From Akkermansiaceae bacterium (lineage in GTDB: Bacteria > Verrucomicrobiota > Verrucomicrobiia > Verrucomicrobiales > Akkermansiaceae): DNA of 64,000 bases. The stretch spans positions 42,344 to 106,343 of the forward strand of contig JANRFH010000003.1 of assembly GCA_030725745.1 (NCBI GenBank), given 5' to 3'. The position numbers were made by a program, and so were the translations under genes. Below the pieces are notes generated by a model, which saw only the letters and a list, made by a program, of their open reading frames with translations, did no database searches and was not told the DNA's origin. Shown here piece after piece: positions 40,245-49,014 of this stretch (position 1 is the stretch's first letter; every line of letters starts with the position of its first letter).

Positions 40245-42539
40245 TCACTTTTTGTAGCCGTCTCGCAGGCCGAAACGCGTTGCCTCGCCCCGACTTCTAA
40301 CTGGTGAGATAATGATCTCTGGCTTCGGTTTGTCATTTGGCCAAAAAAGAACCTTTCCTCCCGGAGACGACTTGATCGCATAAACAAAGGGATCCACAAC
40401 CGTCACCTCCGTCCCTGGCGAAGCGATCCATTGCATATCTCCCAACTGCGGCTCTACCTCCACCGAGCCTCCGGCTTCCGCCTCGACCAAGACCCATTTC
40501 GTGAGGCCTTTTTCCATACAGGCACTCACCAAAAACGCTCCCTCACCACGAAGCTGATGGAAATAGACATCCGGCCACTCGGATGGAACGGCGGGGAAAA
40601 CACGCAGTCGCCCACCCCAGCTCTGCAACAACATTTCCTGAATCGCGGTTGCTCCATGGATGGGTGTCTCCATGACCGGCAGGCCGATTTCCGAGTAAAA
40701 GGTATTGGGCTTGAGAAAGGGCTTGAGCCGGTTGAGCAAGCCCAGTGCACGATCACCATCACCGAGCACAGCGGCCATACACGCCCCACCGGTGAAGTAG
40801 TACCCAGCAGCCGCTTTGCCAAAGCTGTGCCAGTGGTCGAGACTGCGTTTGATCAGTTCACGATCCTCCTCCGTCTTCGGTGTGAGCGTGCGCAGAGGAT
40901 AAATGGCCAGCAGGTGTGACCAGTGACGATGCCCACCGGTCAGTGCCACATTTTTCCCAATCATCCTCCCGGTCTTATCGACATGAGCTGGCACGAGGTT
41001 TTTCTGAATATCCGACCAAGTCTCAATCAGCGGCTCATCCTCCGAGCGCAGCCCTTTTTCCGAGGCGAGTTCTAACAGACGACTGACACCCCAGCCCAGC
41101 AAATCGATGTCATAGGTGCAGTCCTTCGCGCGTCGGTATTCGGGGCTGTAGGTTTCAGGCAAATGATAAAGCCCATCTGCCTCCTTCACGAGAAAGTGAC
41201 GGTAATAGTTCACCGCCCTCACAAGTAGCGGATAGAGCACCTCATCGCGCAGGCGCTGATCCTGCCAGTAGCGGACTTCGAGATCCACGTTGTGCAATGC
41301 CCACATCAGATTTCCGCATTCCCGCCCGATATTTCCGTCCATCGGTGCACGTCCGCCCGGCTGTCCCGCATGTCCCAGCAGATCCCACCCAGATGTATTT
41401 CGACCGATCGCGTAGGAATCCTCGCGGTATTCCTCCGCCACATTGAGAGCCAGATTTTCGCGATTGATATCCAGCCGATGGCTCAGGGCAGAACCCATAC
41501 CCCGCCGGTTCGCTTGATAGACGCCGCTGTGCGAAAGCTGCACATTGAGATTCCACCAAAGCGCATTCCAGGCAGTCGGCTGTAGCCAGGGGCCTTGGTT
41601 ATCGATGATCCAGCCCTTGTCGCGCGTGGCGCAGGCCAGCTTGTATTGCTGCACCCAGTAGAACGAATCCCAGAAGGGATCGCCGGTGGAAATAAAACTA
41701 TCCGGATAGTAGTTGTGCCACCAATCGCGGTGGCGTTTCACCCACACTTCCTGATCAGCATTCGCCGCAGCTAGCACCGCCGCCACGGCCTGGGCGGACG
41801 CCTCCATACCGGGGAAACTATGCTTCACGCTCAGCCAAAGCCGTTTTTTCCCGTCCTCCTCCCGCTCCAGCCACGCGACAGCCGTCTGCCCTCCGGCATC
41901 AAGATAGTGCACCGCGGTGTGCATACCGTCCGCGAGTTCGGAAATAACCGGCGGCAGGTTTGCAGGAGTGCGCGGAGTTTTCGCACGCACCGCACGAGGG
42001 TTCTGCGCTTCCTCTGCCATGTAGGAAAATTCCGCCCCGGCGAGGTCACCGGTGGCTGAAATTTCAAATCGCATCACCGGCTCAGTCGCATGCACGAGAG
42101 TAATCCATTCCGCACTGCCAGCCGCCGACTTCAGAGTGCCCGTCGCCTCGGCATCCCATAACGACAGGCGCGACTGTCCGCCTGTTAGATCCACCGGCAC
42201 TTTCACCCTCAGATGCCCGATGAAGAGCCTCCCGCGATTGAGTGCATCCACGTTCTTTTCCGTAAGATCATCGTCCTCAAACGGTCGATGATCATGTGCC
42301 GCAGAGCAACCCACATCCCAACGCAGCGTCCGCTTGTCGATGCGATACATGAGCGTTCCCTGTTCGCCATTTCCAAGGAACGGGGCTTCGTCCCACGTGT
42401 TGGGCAGCCTACCCCAGACCATGTCGTAGCCCGCTAGCATTTCACCCCAGTCGATCTTGATGTCAGGAGTTTCCGCTGATGACCGGAGCGGAAACAAAAG
42501 CCCAAGCCCACCGGCAAGGAGAGGAAAGAAAAATTTCAT
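40245..42539 (-). CDS. Secreted GH95-like glycoside hydrolase
   Basis: Starting at ATG 42539 (MKFFFPLLAGGLGLLF) gives 764 residues with a signal peptide. It has the order of a GH95 alpha-L-fucosidase or galactosidase: an N-terminal beta region (FLGNGEQGTLMYRIDK), then an (alpha/alpha)6 barrel with YWVQQYKLACATRD, WNALWWNLNVQLSHSGVYQAN and GGHRHWSHLLAIYPLR, which is like the HRHLSHLYGLYPG motif of the family. The catalytic acids were not assigned with certainty. The likely substrate is a fucose- or galactose-containing polysaccharide. It is transcribed opposite to the alpha/beta hydrolase, 39 bases away. Confidence 0.8.
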   Translation of the reverse strand: MKFFFPLLAGGLGLLFPLRSSAETPDIKIDWGEMLAGYDMVWGRLPNTWDEAPFLGNGEQGTLMYRIDKRTLRWDVGCSAAHDHRPFEDDDLTEKNVDALNRGRLFIGHLRVKVPVDLTGGQSRLSLWDAEATGTLKSAAGSAEWITLVHATEPVMRFEISATGDLAGAEFSYMAEEAQNPRAVRAKTPRTPANLPPVISELADGMHTAVHYLDAGGQTAVAWLEREEDGKKRLWLSVKHSFPGMEASAQAVAAVLAAANADQEVWVKRHRDWWHNYYPDSFISTGDPFWDSFYWVQQYKLACATRDKGWIIDNQGPWLQPTAWNALWWNLNVQLSHSGVYQANRRGMGSALSHRLDINRENLALNVAEEYREDSYAIGRNTSGWDLLGHAGQPGGRAPMDGNIGRECGNLMWALHNVDLEVRYWQDQRLRDEVLYPLLVRAVNYYRHFLVKEADGLYHLPETYSPEYRRAKDCTYDIDLLGWGVSRLLELASEKGLRSEDEPLIETWSDIQKNLVPAHVDKTGRMIGKNVALTGGHRHWSHLLAIYPLRTLTPKTEEDRELIKRSLDHWHSFGKAAAGYYFTGGACMAAVLGDGDRALGLLNRLKPFLKPNTFYSEIGLPVMETPIHGATAIQEMLLQSWGGRLRVFPAVPSEWPDVYFHQLRGEGAFLVSACMEKGLTKWVLVEAEAGGSVEVEPQLGDMQWIASPGTEVTVVDPFVYAIKSSPGGKVLFWPNDKPKPEIIISPVRSRGEATRFGLRDGYKK

Positions 42540-42578
42540 GATGTAGGGTTTCAGAACAATCAGCTTAACTTCAGCGCA

Positions 42579-43532
42579 ATGCGATCGCAAGACCCCGAGC
42601 ACGAACTGGATTTTTTATCCAATCCACCACCCGTCCTCGCGCCAAATTTCTGGGAATACGCACCGGGCAAACTCCTCGCTTGGAACGAATACGGCGACCC
42701 CAAAGGCGCACCCGTATTCTACTACCACGGCTGGCCTTCCTCCCGCCTTCAGGCGCGCCTCGCCCACCACCTCGCGGTGGAAAGAAACCTCCGCCTCATC
42801 GCCATGGATCGTCCCGGTATGGGGAAATCCACCCTCATCCCCAGCCGCCACATCAATGACTGGCCAGTCCTCATGGCACGCTTCGCCGACCACCTCGGCA
42901 TCACAAAATTCGGCCAGCTAGGTGTCTCCGGCGGCGGCCCCTACGTGCTCGCCTGTGCCGCGAAAATCCCAGATCGCCTCACCGGCTCCGCCGTCCTCGC
43001 CGGCATGGTTCCCATCCCCCTCACATCCCTCGGCACCGGCGGACTCCACCCCATTTACCGCGCCATGATTCCTTTCCGAAAATCTCCACCCATCATATTC
43101 ACCGGACTCTTTGGAATCGCCTCCGCCGCCACCCGCACCAGCCCTCACAAGCTCCCCATTTCCCTTATGGTGCGCTCCCTCGCCGAGCAAGACCGCATCC
43201 TCCTTCACCACAGCCCGGACATCTGGGAAGTCGCCACCACTAGCTTTTCCGAAGGCGTCTCCTCTGGAGGAAAAGGCATCATGACCGATGCTGAAATCTA
43301 CTTCCAGACCCCAGACTTCTCCCCTTCGGAAATTACCCACCCCATCCACTACTGGCACGGCGGCGACGACAAAAACATCCCCCAAAACCTCATCGAAGAC
43401 CTCACCAAATCCATGCCCCACGCCCACCTCGAGACCACCCCCGAGCTAGGCCACTTCTCCCTCGCCATCCACCGCGCCGCACACGCACTGGATTATCTCA
43501 AAAAATGCGCCGATACTCAGCCACATGCCTGA
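42579..43532 (+). CDS. Alpha/beta-hydrolase
   Basis: The 317-residue protein has the alpha/beta-hydrolase fold with the oxyanion HGWPSSRLQA, nucleophile Ser in GVSGGGPYVLA, an acidic loop HGGDDKNIP and catalytic His in LGHFSLAI. There is no signal peptide, so it is cytoplasmic. Substrate cannot be told (esterase, lactonase or haloalkane dehalogenase-like enzymes all fit). Its 3' end overlaps the rhomboid start by 8 bases. Confidence 0.85.
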   Translation: MRSQDPEHELDFLSNPPPVLAPNFWEYAPGKLLAWNEYGDPKGAPVFYYHGWPSSRLQARLAHHLAVERNLRLIAMDRPGMGKSTLIPSRHINDWPVLMARFADHLGITKFGQLGVSGGGPYVLACAAKIPDRLTGSAVLAGMVPIPLTSLGTGGLHPIYRAMIPFRKSPPIIFTGLFGIASAATRTSPHKLPISLMVRSLAEQDRILLHHSPDIWEVATTSFSEGVSSGGKGIMTDAEIYFQTPDFSPSEITHPIHYWHGGDDKNIPQNLIEDLTKSMPHAHLETTPELGHFSLAIHRAAHALDYLKKCADTQPHA

Positions 43533-44403
43533 GGAACCACAAACCGACCCGCCCGAGGAAACCTGGGTCGGCGTGGGTACCTACCCCACCCTTGATGCCG
43601 CCTACGACCACGCCCTCGTTGCCCTCGCCATGGGCGAGTCCATCCGTGTCGAGCACAGCACCCAACCCGGCGAATACGACCTCCAAGCCGTGCCCGAAGC
43701 CGTGCCAAAAATCACCTCCGAAATCGCCCAATACACCGAGGAAGCCCACATCCCGCTCAACCCTCCCCTGCTCCCTTCAAACTGGGGCCGCCACCCCGCC
43801 GGTATCCTCCCACTTTTCATCTGGGTCACCACCCTCATCTTCGTTTTTACCCAGCAGTTGGAAAACCCCTCCATCAACGAAAATTTCGCCTCCTCTAGCA
43901 TCGCCCTCATCACCCATGGCGAATGGTGGCGACCCTTCACCGCACTCTTCCTCCACGGAGACGCCTCCCACATCATCGGCAATCTCGCCACCGGAGCCGT
44001 CTTCGGCATGCTCGTCTCGAAATCCATCGGCCCATGGAAAGGCTGGGCACTCATCCTCCTCTCCGGCACCGCCGGAAACGCCATCACCTCACTCGTCACC
44101 TACCCGGAAAACTTCACCTCCCTCGGCGCATCCACCGCCGTCTTCGGCGCGCTCGGCATCCTTTCCGGCACCGGCCTCGTGGAAAACCTCCGCGAAAACA
44201 TCGCCCATCCTTGGATCCGCACGCTCGCCCCCGTCATCGCCGGCTTCGTCCTCCTTGGCTGGCTCGGCGGAGCCGCCCCCGGCTCCAATACCGACGTCTT
44301 CGGCCATGTATTCGGTTTCGCCGCGGGAGTCTTCACCGGAGCCACTTGCCTTTACCTAGAGAAGCCACTCCAAGAACCAATCGAAACATTGCACCAAGCC
44401 TGA
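43525..44403 (+). CDS. Rhomboid-family intramembrane serine protease
   Basis: The 292-residue protein starts with a cytoplasmic N-terminal region (about 1-85) and then 6-7 membrane helices. The serine site is GASTAVFGALG, the paired His is in FGHVFGFAAG, and the first His and Asn are in HGDASHIIGNLATG. It cuts membrane-anchored substrates. The N-terminal TWVGVGTYPTLDAAYDHAL segment is outside the core and may bind a partner. It is translationally coupled to the upstream hydrolase, and a TonB-ExbBD set follows 20 bases downstream. Confidence 0.88.
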   Translation: MPEEPQTDPPEETWVGVGTYPTLDAAYDHALVALAMGESIRVEHSTQPGEYDLQAVPEAVPKITSEIAQYTEEAHIPLNPPLLPSNWGRHPAGILPLFIWVTTLIFVFTQQLENPSINENFASSSIALITHGEWWRPFTALFLHGDASHIIGNLATGAVFGMLVSKSIGPWKGWALILLSGTAGNAITSLVTYPENFTSLGASTAVFGALGILSGTGLVENLRENIAHPWIRTLAPVIAGFVLLGWLGGAAPGSNTDVFGHVFGFAAGVFTGATCLYLEKPLQEPIETLHQA

Positions 44404-44422
44404 ATTAGGGCACCCTATCCAC

Positions 44423-45568
44423 GTGGCCACCGCAGTTCACAGACCGCAGAACGACGAGGCACGCCTCTGGGCCGTCGCTATCTGCATCTCCGTGCTATTA
44501 AACCTCGTCTTCCTCGCATGGATCAGCATCGAGGCCATCAAATCCGAGATCGCACGCAAAATCGCCATTCCGGAGGCCGCACCACCCGAGCAAACGGTCA
44601 TCATTTATCCAAACTTACTCGAGCTCGTGCCGGAAACACCCGCCGAAGAGGCGAAGCCAAAAGTCGTCCGCACCTCTCCCGATCAGGAAGTTTCCGATCC
44701 CGCCGCCAGCCGCCGCTACATCGGCGAGCGAAATACCGAAGCCACCAGCGACCGCGCACCAACGTCCGATGAAGACATGCCCTCCCAAGCTGGCCGCGAA
44801 GCCAGACCCGAGGAAAACCCCGAAACCACAGTCAGCGAATACCAAGACGGCAGCCTGACACCCAAGCAAAACACCCCGCCCAGCCCCAAGGCAGAGACAT
44901 CCGAGCCAGCCCCACCTTCCGAGGAGCAGACCCCTGCGGAAATGACCAAAGGCCTCGACACCGAAGATCCCGGCGAAGACGAGGAAGCCCAGACCGCCAT
45001 CCGCGAAAAGCTCCTCGACGGCCCCAACCCCATCGACACCCCAGTCCCCGAAGCCCTTGTTTCCGAAGACCTCCCGCCACGCGAGGAAATGAAACCCACG
45101 GAAGGCGAAAAGGACGCCATCGCTGAAGAGAAAACCGAGGATTCCACCGAGCCAAAACCCAAGCCCGCCCCTGCTCCTATCGAAGATCCCGCCTTCGCAG
45201 GAAACCAAACCAAGACCGCCATCCAAGGAAACATTTCCCGTAACGGTCGCAGCTCCCTTGATGTATCAGACACCGCGATGGGTCGCTATCAGTCGCAAAT
45301 CTCCCGCGCCGTCGAGCTTGAATGGCAGCGGAATTGCGTGCGCCACCGCGATTACATCACCCCAGGCTACCTCACCGTGCGCTTCTTCGTCGAGCAAGAC
45401 GGCCGCGTGAAAACCGTACAGTTCGTCGGTGACAGCCAGACCGGCGAGGTGCAAAAAGGCTTCACGCTGAACTCCATCCGCAACGCCGAAATCCCCGCCA
45501 TGCCCTCCGCCGTCAAAAAGGAAATGGGCGGCGACGCACTAGAGCTCATTTTTAACTTCTACTTCTAA
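44423..45568 (+). CDS. TonB-like energy transducer
   Basis: This 381-residue protein starts at GTG 44423. One N-terminal membrane helix (ICISVLLNLVFLAWISIEAI, about 20-39) is followed by about 225 residues rich in Pro and Glu (PEENPETTVSEYQDGSL, PAPIEDPAF), which can span the periplasm. The C-terminal part, about 90 residues (RYQSQISRAVELEWQRNCVR...LTVRFFVEQDGRVKTVQF), is a TonB/TolA-type domain. With ExbB and ExbD just downstream it should drive outer-membrane receptors or, in a Tol-like role, envelope stability; no TonB receptor is in view. Confidence 0.82.
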   Translation: MATAVHRPQNDEARLWAVAICISVLLNLVFLAWISIEAIKSEIARKIAIPEAAPPEQTVIIYPNLLELVPETPAEEAKPKVVRTSPDQEVSDPAASRRYIGERNTEATSDRAPTSDEDMPSQAGREARPEENPETTVSEYQDGSLTPKQNTPPSPKAETSEPAPPSEEQTPAEMTKGLDTEDPGEDEEAQTAIREKLLDGPNPIDTPVPEALVSEDLPPREEMKPTEGEKDAIAEEKTEDSTEPKPKPAPAPIEDPAFAGNQTKTAIQGNISRNGRSSLDVSDTAMGRYQSQISRAVELEWQRNCVRHRDYITPGYLTVRFFVEQDGRVKTVQFVGDSQTGEVQKGFTLNSIRNAEIPAMPSAVKKEMGGDALELIFNFYF

Positions 45569-45578
45569 CAACATACCC

Positions 45579-46220
45579 ATGGACATCCTTGCCATCTCCG
45601 CCATCGAGGCATCACTCGAATTCCTCAAAAAAGGCGGCCCTTTCGTCTATCCTCTCATCCTCTGCTCCATCGCTGGCATCACCGCGATCATCTTCAAGGC
45701 GCTCTCACTCGCCCGCTCGCGCATCGTCCCCGACCGCCTCGCGGCGAAAATGGACAACATCGCAACCACTGAATCCGAGGCCACCGTCCGCGAGATCGAA
45801 TCCGGCTCCAGCGCCCTTGCCCGCCTCGGTAACGTTGCCATAAAACATGGCGGTAAATCCCAAGAGGAAATCACCCGCTCCGTCGAGGCCACAGCCCGCG
45901 AGGAAATCGTCCGCATGCACTCAGGCATCGGCGTATTAGACGTCGTCATCACCGTCGCACCCCTCCTCGGCCTGCTCGGCACCGCCTCCGGACTCGTCAC
46001 CATATTTGAAGGACTTGGTGACACCACCAACCAGCTCGCTATCTCCCGTGGCATCGCCGAAGCACTCAGCACCACCATCTTCGGACTCGCCATCGCCGTC
46101 CCCTGTGTCGTCGCACACAGTTATTTCACACGCCGCATCGAGCGCCTCACCGCCCGCATGGAGGCCGTCATGATTGATTTCGTCTCCGCCTGCGCCCGCC
46201 AAAACCCCGGCTCCAACTGA
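45579..46220 (+). CDS. exbB: ExbB/TolQ-family proton-channel protein
   Basis: The 213-residue protein has three membrane helices (about 19-40, 111-135 and 157-180) in the MotA/TolQ/ExbB order, with VITVAPLLGLLGTASGLVTIFEGLGD as the central conserved segment. It is a subunit of a proton-driven motor that energises a TonB- or Tol-type system. It lies 10 bases after the TonB-like gene and 1 base before exbD, so the three form an operon. Confidence 0.9.
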   Translation: MDILAISAIEASLEFLKKGGPFVYPLILCSIAGITAIIFKALSLARSRIVPDRLAAKMDNIATTESEATVREIESGSSALARLGNVAIKHGGKSQEEITRSVEATAREEIVRMHSGIGVLDVVITVAPLLGLLGTASGLVTIFEGLGDTTNQLAISRGIAEALSTTIFGLAIAVPCVVAHSYFTRRIERLTARMEAVMIDFVSACARQNPGSN

Positions 46221-46221
46221 C

Positions 46222-46644
46222 ATGGAATTTTACCGCGTCCAGCGCAGCAGGGCACAGGTGCCCATCGTTCCGATGATCGATATCATCTTCATTCTTCTGG
46301 TCTACTTGATCGCGACCACAGATCAGAAGAAACCACGCGAAGTCCTCCAGATCGAGCTACCTACCGTTAGGGAAATCCCCTCCGACACCGTCACCGACTC
46401 ACGCTCAGCCATCGCCGTCGATGCCAACGGAAACATTACTCTGGATGCCGTCGTCGTCCCCGAAGGCCTTCTCGGCGCCTACCTCGCCGCCTTCCAAAAA
46501 CAAAACCCCGGCCGCAAACTCGAACTCGAAGCCGACCGCCGCCTCCCCCTCGAGCGCCTCCTAGAAATCTGGGACGCCCTCGGCAAAGCCGGCATCTCCA
46601 TCAACGAAGTCCCTGCACGAATCAAGGTCAGTGGCGACAAGTAG
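46222..46644 (+). CDS. exbD: ExbD/TolR-family protein
   Basis: Starting at ATG 46222, one base after the exbB stop, the protein has 140 residues. The single membrane helix (PMIDIIFILLVYLIATT) holds the conserved Asp that carries protons, followed by a periplasmic domain (LQIELPTVRE...LELEADRRLPLERLLEIWDALGKAGI) of TolR fold. Together with ExbB and the TonB-like protein it forms the motor complex. Confidence 0.9.
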   Translation: MEFYRVQRSRAQVPIVPMIDIIFILLVYLIATTDQKKPREVLQIELPTVREIPSDTVTDSRSAIAVDANGNITLDAVVVPEGLLGAYLAAFQKQNPGRKLELEADRRLPLERLLEIWDALGKAGISINEVPARIKVSGDK

Positions 46645-46646
46645 AT

Positions 46647-46868
46647 ATGAAGGCATTCCTGAAATTCACTCTCGTTTTTCTACTGGGAGCAGGAGCCGCA
46701 ATAACCATCACATCGTTTTTCCTTCCACCGCGAGTGACCGCATTAATAAGCCATATCGGCTCAAAGGAAGCTCAATGGTCAGAAATCCCCGCATGGTTCT
46801 GGCACGCATTTCTCCATCCCACCGATGGCCCATGGAAGGCCATCACCGTCATGGAGCCAATCCCCTAG
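46647..46868 (+). CDS. Small membrane protein after exbD, altered 3' end
   Basis: This 73-residue ORF begins 2 bases after the exbD stop. It has one membrane helix (FLKFTLVFLLGAGAAITITSFFL) and a short tail. Family unknown. Its last 10 codons lie in a 29-base segment that is repeated 350 bases downstream; in the second copy a one-base difference would extend the frame past TAG, so the present end may have been created by the duplication. Confidence 0.65.
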   Translation: MKAFLKFTLVFLLGAGAAITITSFFLPPRVTALISHIGSKEAQWSEIPAWFWHAFLHPTDGPWKAITVMEPIP

Positions 46869-47224
46869 CATCTCGAAATGTTCAAAGCGCTAAATTAGAA
46901 TCGTCATCTCCCAAGACCGTTTTCCAGATGGAATTCTCGTGCATCCTTCTACCCCAATCGGGGTTGCGCATTTAAGCCCAGGGTTGCCGCAGTGCGACGG
47001 AGGCTACCCTGGGTTGATGCCGGCATTAATATCATCCAACCCCATTCGGGGTTGTGTCCAAGCCGCCACCACCCCGCGCATGGACGCAACACCTTCGGCG
47101 TTGTTATATTTCGTGGGTAAAATACCTAGGGTAGGCCACACTTCACTCCGCCAACCCTAGGCTGAAATACGCAAGCCCGTTGGGCTAGTGATTGGGCATC
47201 ACCGTCATGGAGCCAATGCCTAGC
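46841..47224. repeat. Insertion-like block: hairpin cluster between two direct repeats
   Basis: A direct repeat of CATCACCGTCATGGAGCCAA and following bases occurs at 46841-46869 and 47197-47224 (one substitution and one indel in 28 bases). Between the copies lie six hairpins: 46951-46964, 46977-47013, 47037-47054, 47087-47103, 47125-47161 and 47174-47186. They form two sets of small-large-small. Large hairpins have arms such as CCCAGGGT with ACCCTGGG and CCTAGGG with CCCTAGG; small ones include CAACCCC with GGGGTTG. The block ends at the stop codon of the GlsB gene. No ORF is credible in it. Confidence 0.8.
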
Positions 47225-47471
47225 GTTTGATGATTCGGAAAATGATCAGCAGTAGGATCGCCCCGGCCGTCGCCGTGACAATGGAAGCGAGGTTCAGCCC
47301 GCCGACCGCCGTATCCATACCCAGTAAACCACCAACCCAGCCACCGAAAAACGCCCCGCCTATGCCAAGCAAGATCGTCATGATCCAGCCGAAGGGATCT
47401 TTTCCCGGAAGGAGAAATTTCCCTAAAATCCCTGCCACCAGCCCCAAAACGATCCATGTGAGAATATCCAT
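47220..47471 (-). CDS. GlsB/YeaQ/YmgE-family small membrane protein
   Basis: The 83-residue protein has three membrane helices and is of the transglycosylase-associated family: TWIVLGLVAGILGKFLLPGKDPFGWI, then LLGIGGAFFGGWVGGLLGM. Glycine-rich helices are the family mark; the function is unknown, with stress-response links in other bacteria. I use ATG 47471; the upstream TTG codon at 47474 is in frame but not needed. It lies 31 bases downstream of the dehydroquinate-synthase-like gene. Confidence 0.88.
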   Translation of the reverse strand: MDILTWIVLGLVAGILGKFLLPGKDPFGWIMTILLGIGGAFFGGWVGGLLGMDTAVGGLNLASIVTATAGAILLLIIFRIIKR

Positions 47472-47502
47472 CAAACAGATTTACACCAGCCTGGCTGACT
47501 TG

Positions 47503-48666
47503 TCACCCCACGGTTTTCATGGACAGCTCGCAGAGCGACATTAGCTCCGCAATGCTCTCATCGAGCAAGGGCTTGTCGAACTCATGCACATCCACACCTT
47601 CGCCGATACCCGCAAGCATCAGCACCGTGAGTCGCCCACCAAGGTGCTCGCGAAATTCATCAATCCCGGCCAACACCTTGCGCTCTCCATTTTCATCCAC
47701 CGCATCCATCTCCGGATGATGCGTCGCCATTCCCATCACCCTGAGAACTTTGAGAATCCGCGCCGCCTCAGCCTCAGCCAGCAGCCCGGTTTTCCTCGAA
47801 TAAATCGTATCCAGCGCCAGCCCGATCGCGACCGCCTCCGCATGGGAAAGCTCGTAATCTGTCAGCGCCTCCAACTTGTGCGCCGCCCAGTGACCAAAAT
47901 CTAACGGCCTACTGGATCCCGCCTCAAAAGCATCTCCACCTAGCGCAATATGCCGCGCATGCAGCAGCGCCGAGCGCTTCACACATTCCTCAAACGGCAC
48001 CCGCTCCATATTCGCGAGAGCCTCCGCATTTTCCTCGATCCATTCGAAAAATCCCCGGTCTTTCACCAGCGCCACTTTCACCGCCTCGATCAAACCCGCC
48101 CGGCTGGATTCCGTGTCCTGGCTTTCGAGGAAACGGAAATCATTGATCACCGCAAACGGCACCCCGAAGGAGCCGACCCAGTTCTTTTTCCCAAACGCAT
48201 TGATCGCACTCTTCACCCCCACCCCGCTGTCGTCCTGCGAGAGCGTCGTCGTCGGAAATCTCACCAACCTCACCCCACGATGCGCGGTCGATGTGGCAAA
48301 GCCCACCGCATCCAGAAACGCCCCGCCTCCAATCACCAGCACATAAGAATGGCGGTCGATGTGGCAGGTATCAATCTCCTCCCACACCGCTTTCACCAGC
48401 GAATCATCCGCCTTACAGGCCTCGCCACCCTCAAAAACTCGAACCCCCGCCAAAGCGACGTCCAGCCCACTGAAGTATTCCGAAATTTCCTCCGAAAGCG
48501 CCTCCCACGCCTCGGCCACGGATTTCTCCACGAAAACGAGCGCCTTCCTACCCCCGCCCTCCGCCAGAATTTCTCCCAAAGCGAGGTTCCCGGCATCGAA
48601 GGCACCACGGGTAAAAATCACCCGGTGCCTGAATGTCAGGGGAATGTCGAAATCGTGCCTTTCCAT
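47503..48666 (-). CDS. 3-dehydroquinate synthase-like protein (EboD/AroB superfamily)
   Basis: Starting at ATG 48666 (MERHDFDIPLTFRHRV) gives 387 residues. It has the sugar-phosphate cyclase fold: an NAD-binding region (YVLVIGGGAFLDAVGFATSTAHRG), FPTTTLSQDDSGVGVKSAIN and zinc-ligand regions FGHWAAHKLEALTDYELSHAEAVAIG. This matches EboD of the eustigmatophyte/bacterial ebo cluster more than housekeeping AroB, since the N-terminus FTRGAFDAGN is EboD-like. No other ebo gene (UbiA-type, TatD-type) is visible, so the substrate may be a keto-sugar acid. Function is open. Confidence 0.75.
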   Translation of the reverse strand: MERHDFDIPLTFRHRVIFTRGAFDAGNLALGEILAEGGGRKALVFVEKSVAEAWEALSEEISEYFSGLDVALAGVRVFEGGEACKADDSLVKAVWEEIDTCHIDRHSYVLVIGGGAFLDAVGFATSTAHRGVRLVRFPTTTLSQDDSGVGVKSAINAFGKKNWVGSFGVPFAVINDFRFLESQDTESSRAGLIEAVKVALVKDRGFFEWIEENAEALANMERVPFEECVKRSALLHARHIALGGDAFEAGSSRPLDFGHWAAHKLEALTDYELSHAEAVAIGLALDTIYSRKTGLLAEAEAARILKVLRVMGMATHHPEMDAVDENGERKVLAGIDEFREHLGGRLTVLMLAGIGEGVDVHEFDKPLLDESIAELMSLCELSMKTVG

Positions 48667-48817
48667 GAAATGATCGCCGCCGGTCGCTGCGGGGCTGAAC
48701 CAACTATCCCCCAATACCCCGTCTCGCCAACCATTCTTTCGATTGCAGTTCACGAAGCTCGCTCTCGACTTCATGATTTCTACATCTAGGGAGATGACTC
48801 TGAAAAATGAACGTTTT

Positions 48818-48962
48818 AACCACGGATTTCACGGATTATCACGGATAAGAGTAAGTAAAATCTAAGTTTCCTACCTTGGAAGTGATTGTTTTGACCATAC
48901 TCTAATCACTTTCAGGAGAATTCGTGAGTCTTCATCCGTGATAATCCGTGAAATCCGTGGTT
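48818..48962. repeat. Perfect 29-bp inverted repeat
   Basis: Arms at 48818-48846 and 48934-48962 are identical reverse complements over 29 bases (each of the AACCACGGATTTCACGG type) around an 87-base spacer. It fills the gap between the divergent dehydroquinate-synthase-like and Nudix genes. An imperfect relative is at 52268-52411. Confidence 0.9.
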
Positions 48963-49014
48963 GAACCATCTTTCCTCTCCCTATTGGTAGGGCACTGGCC
49001 TAGTCTCATTCCCG

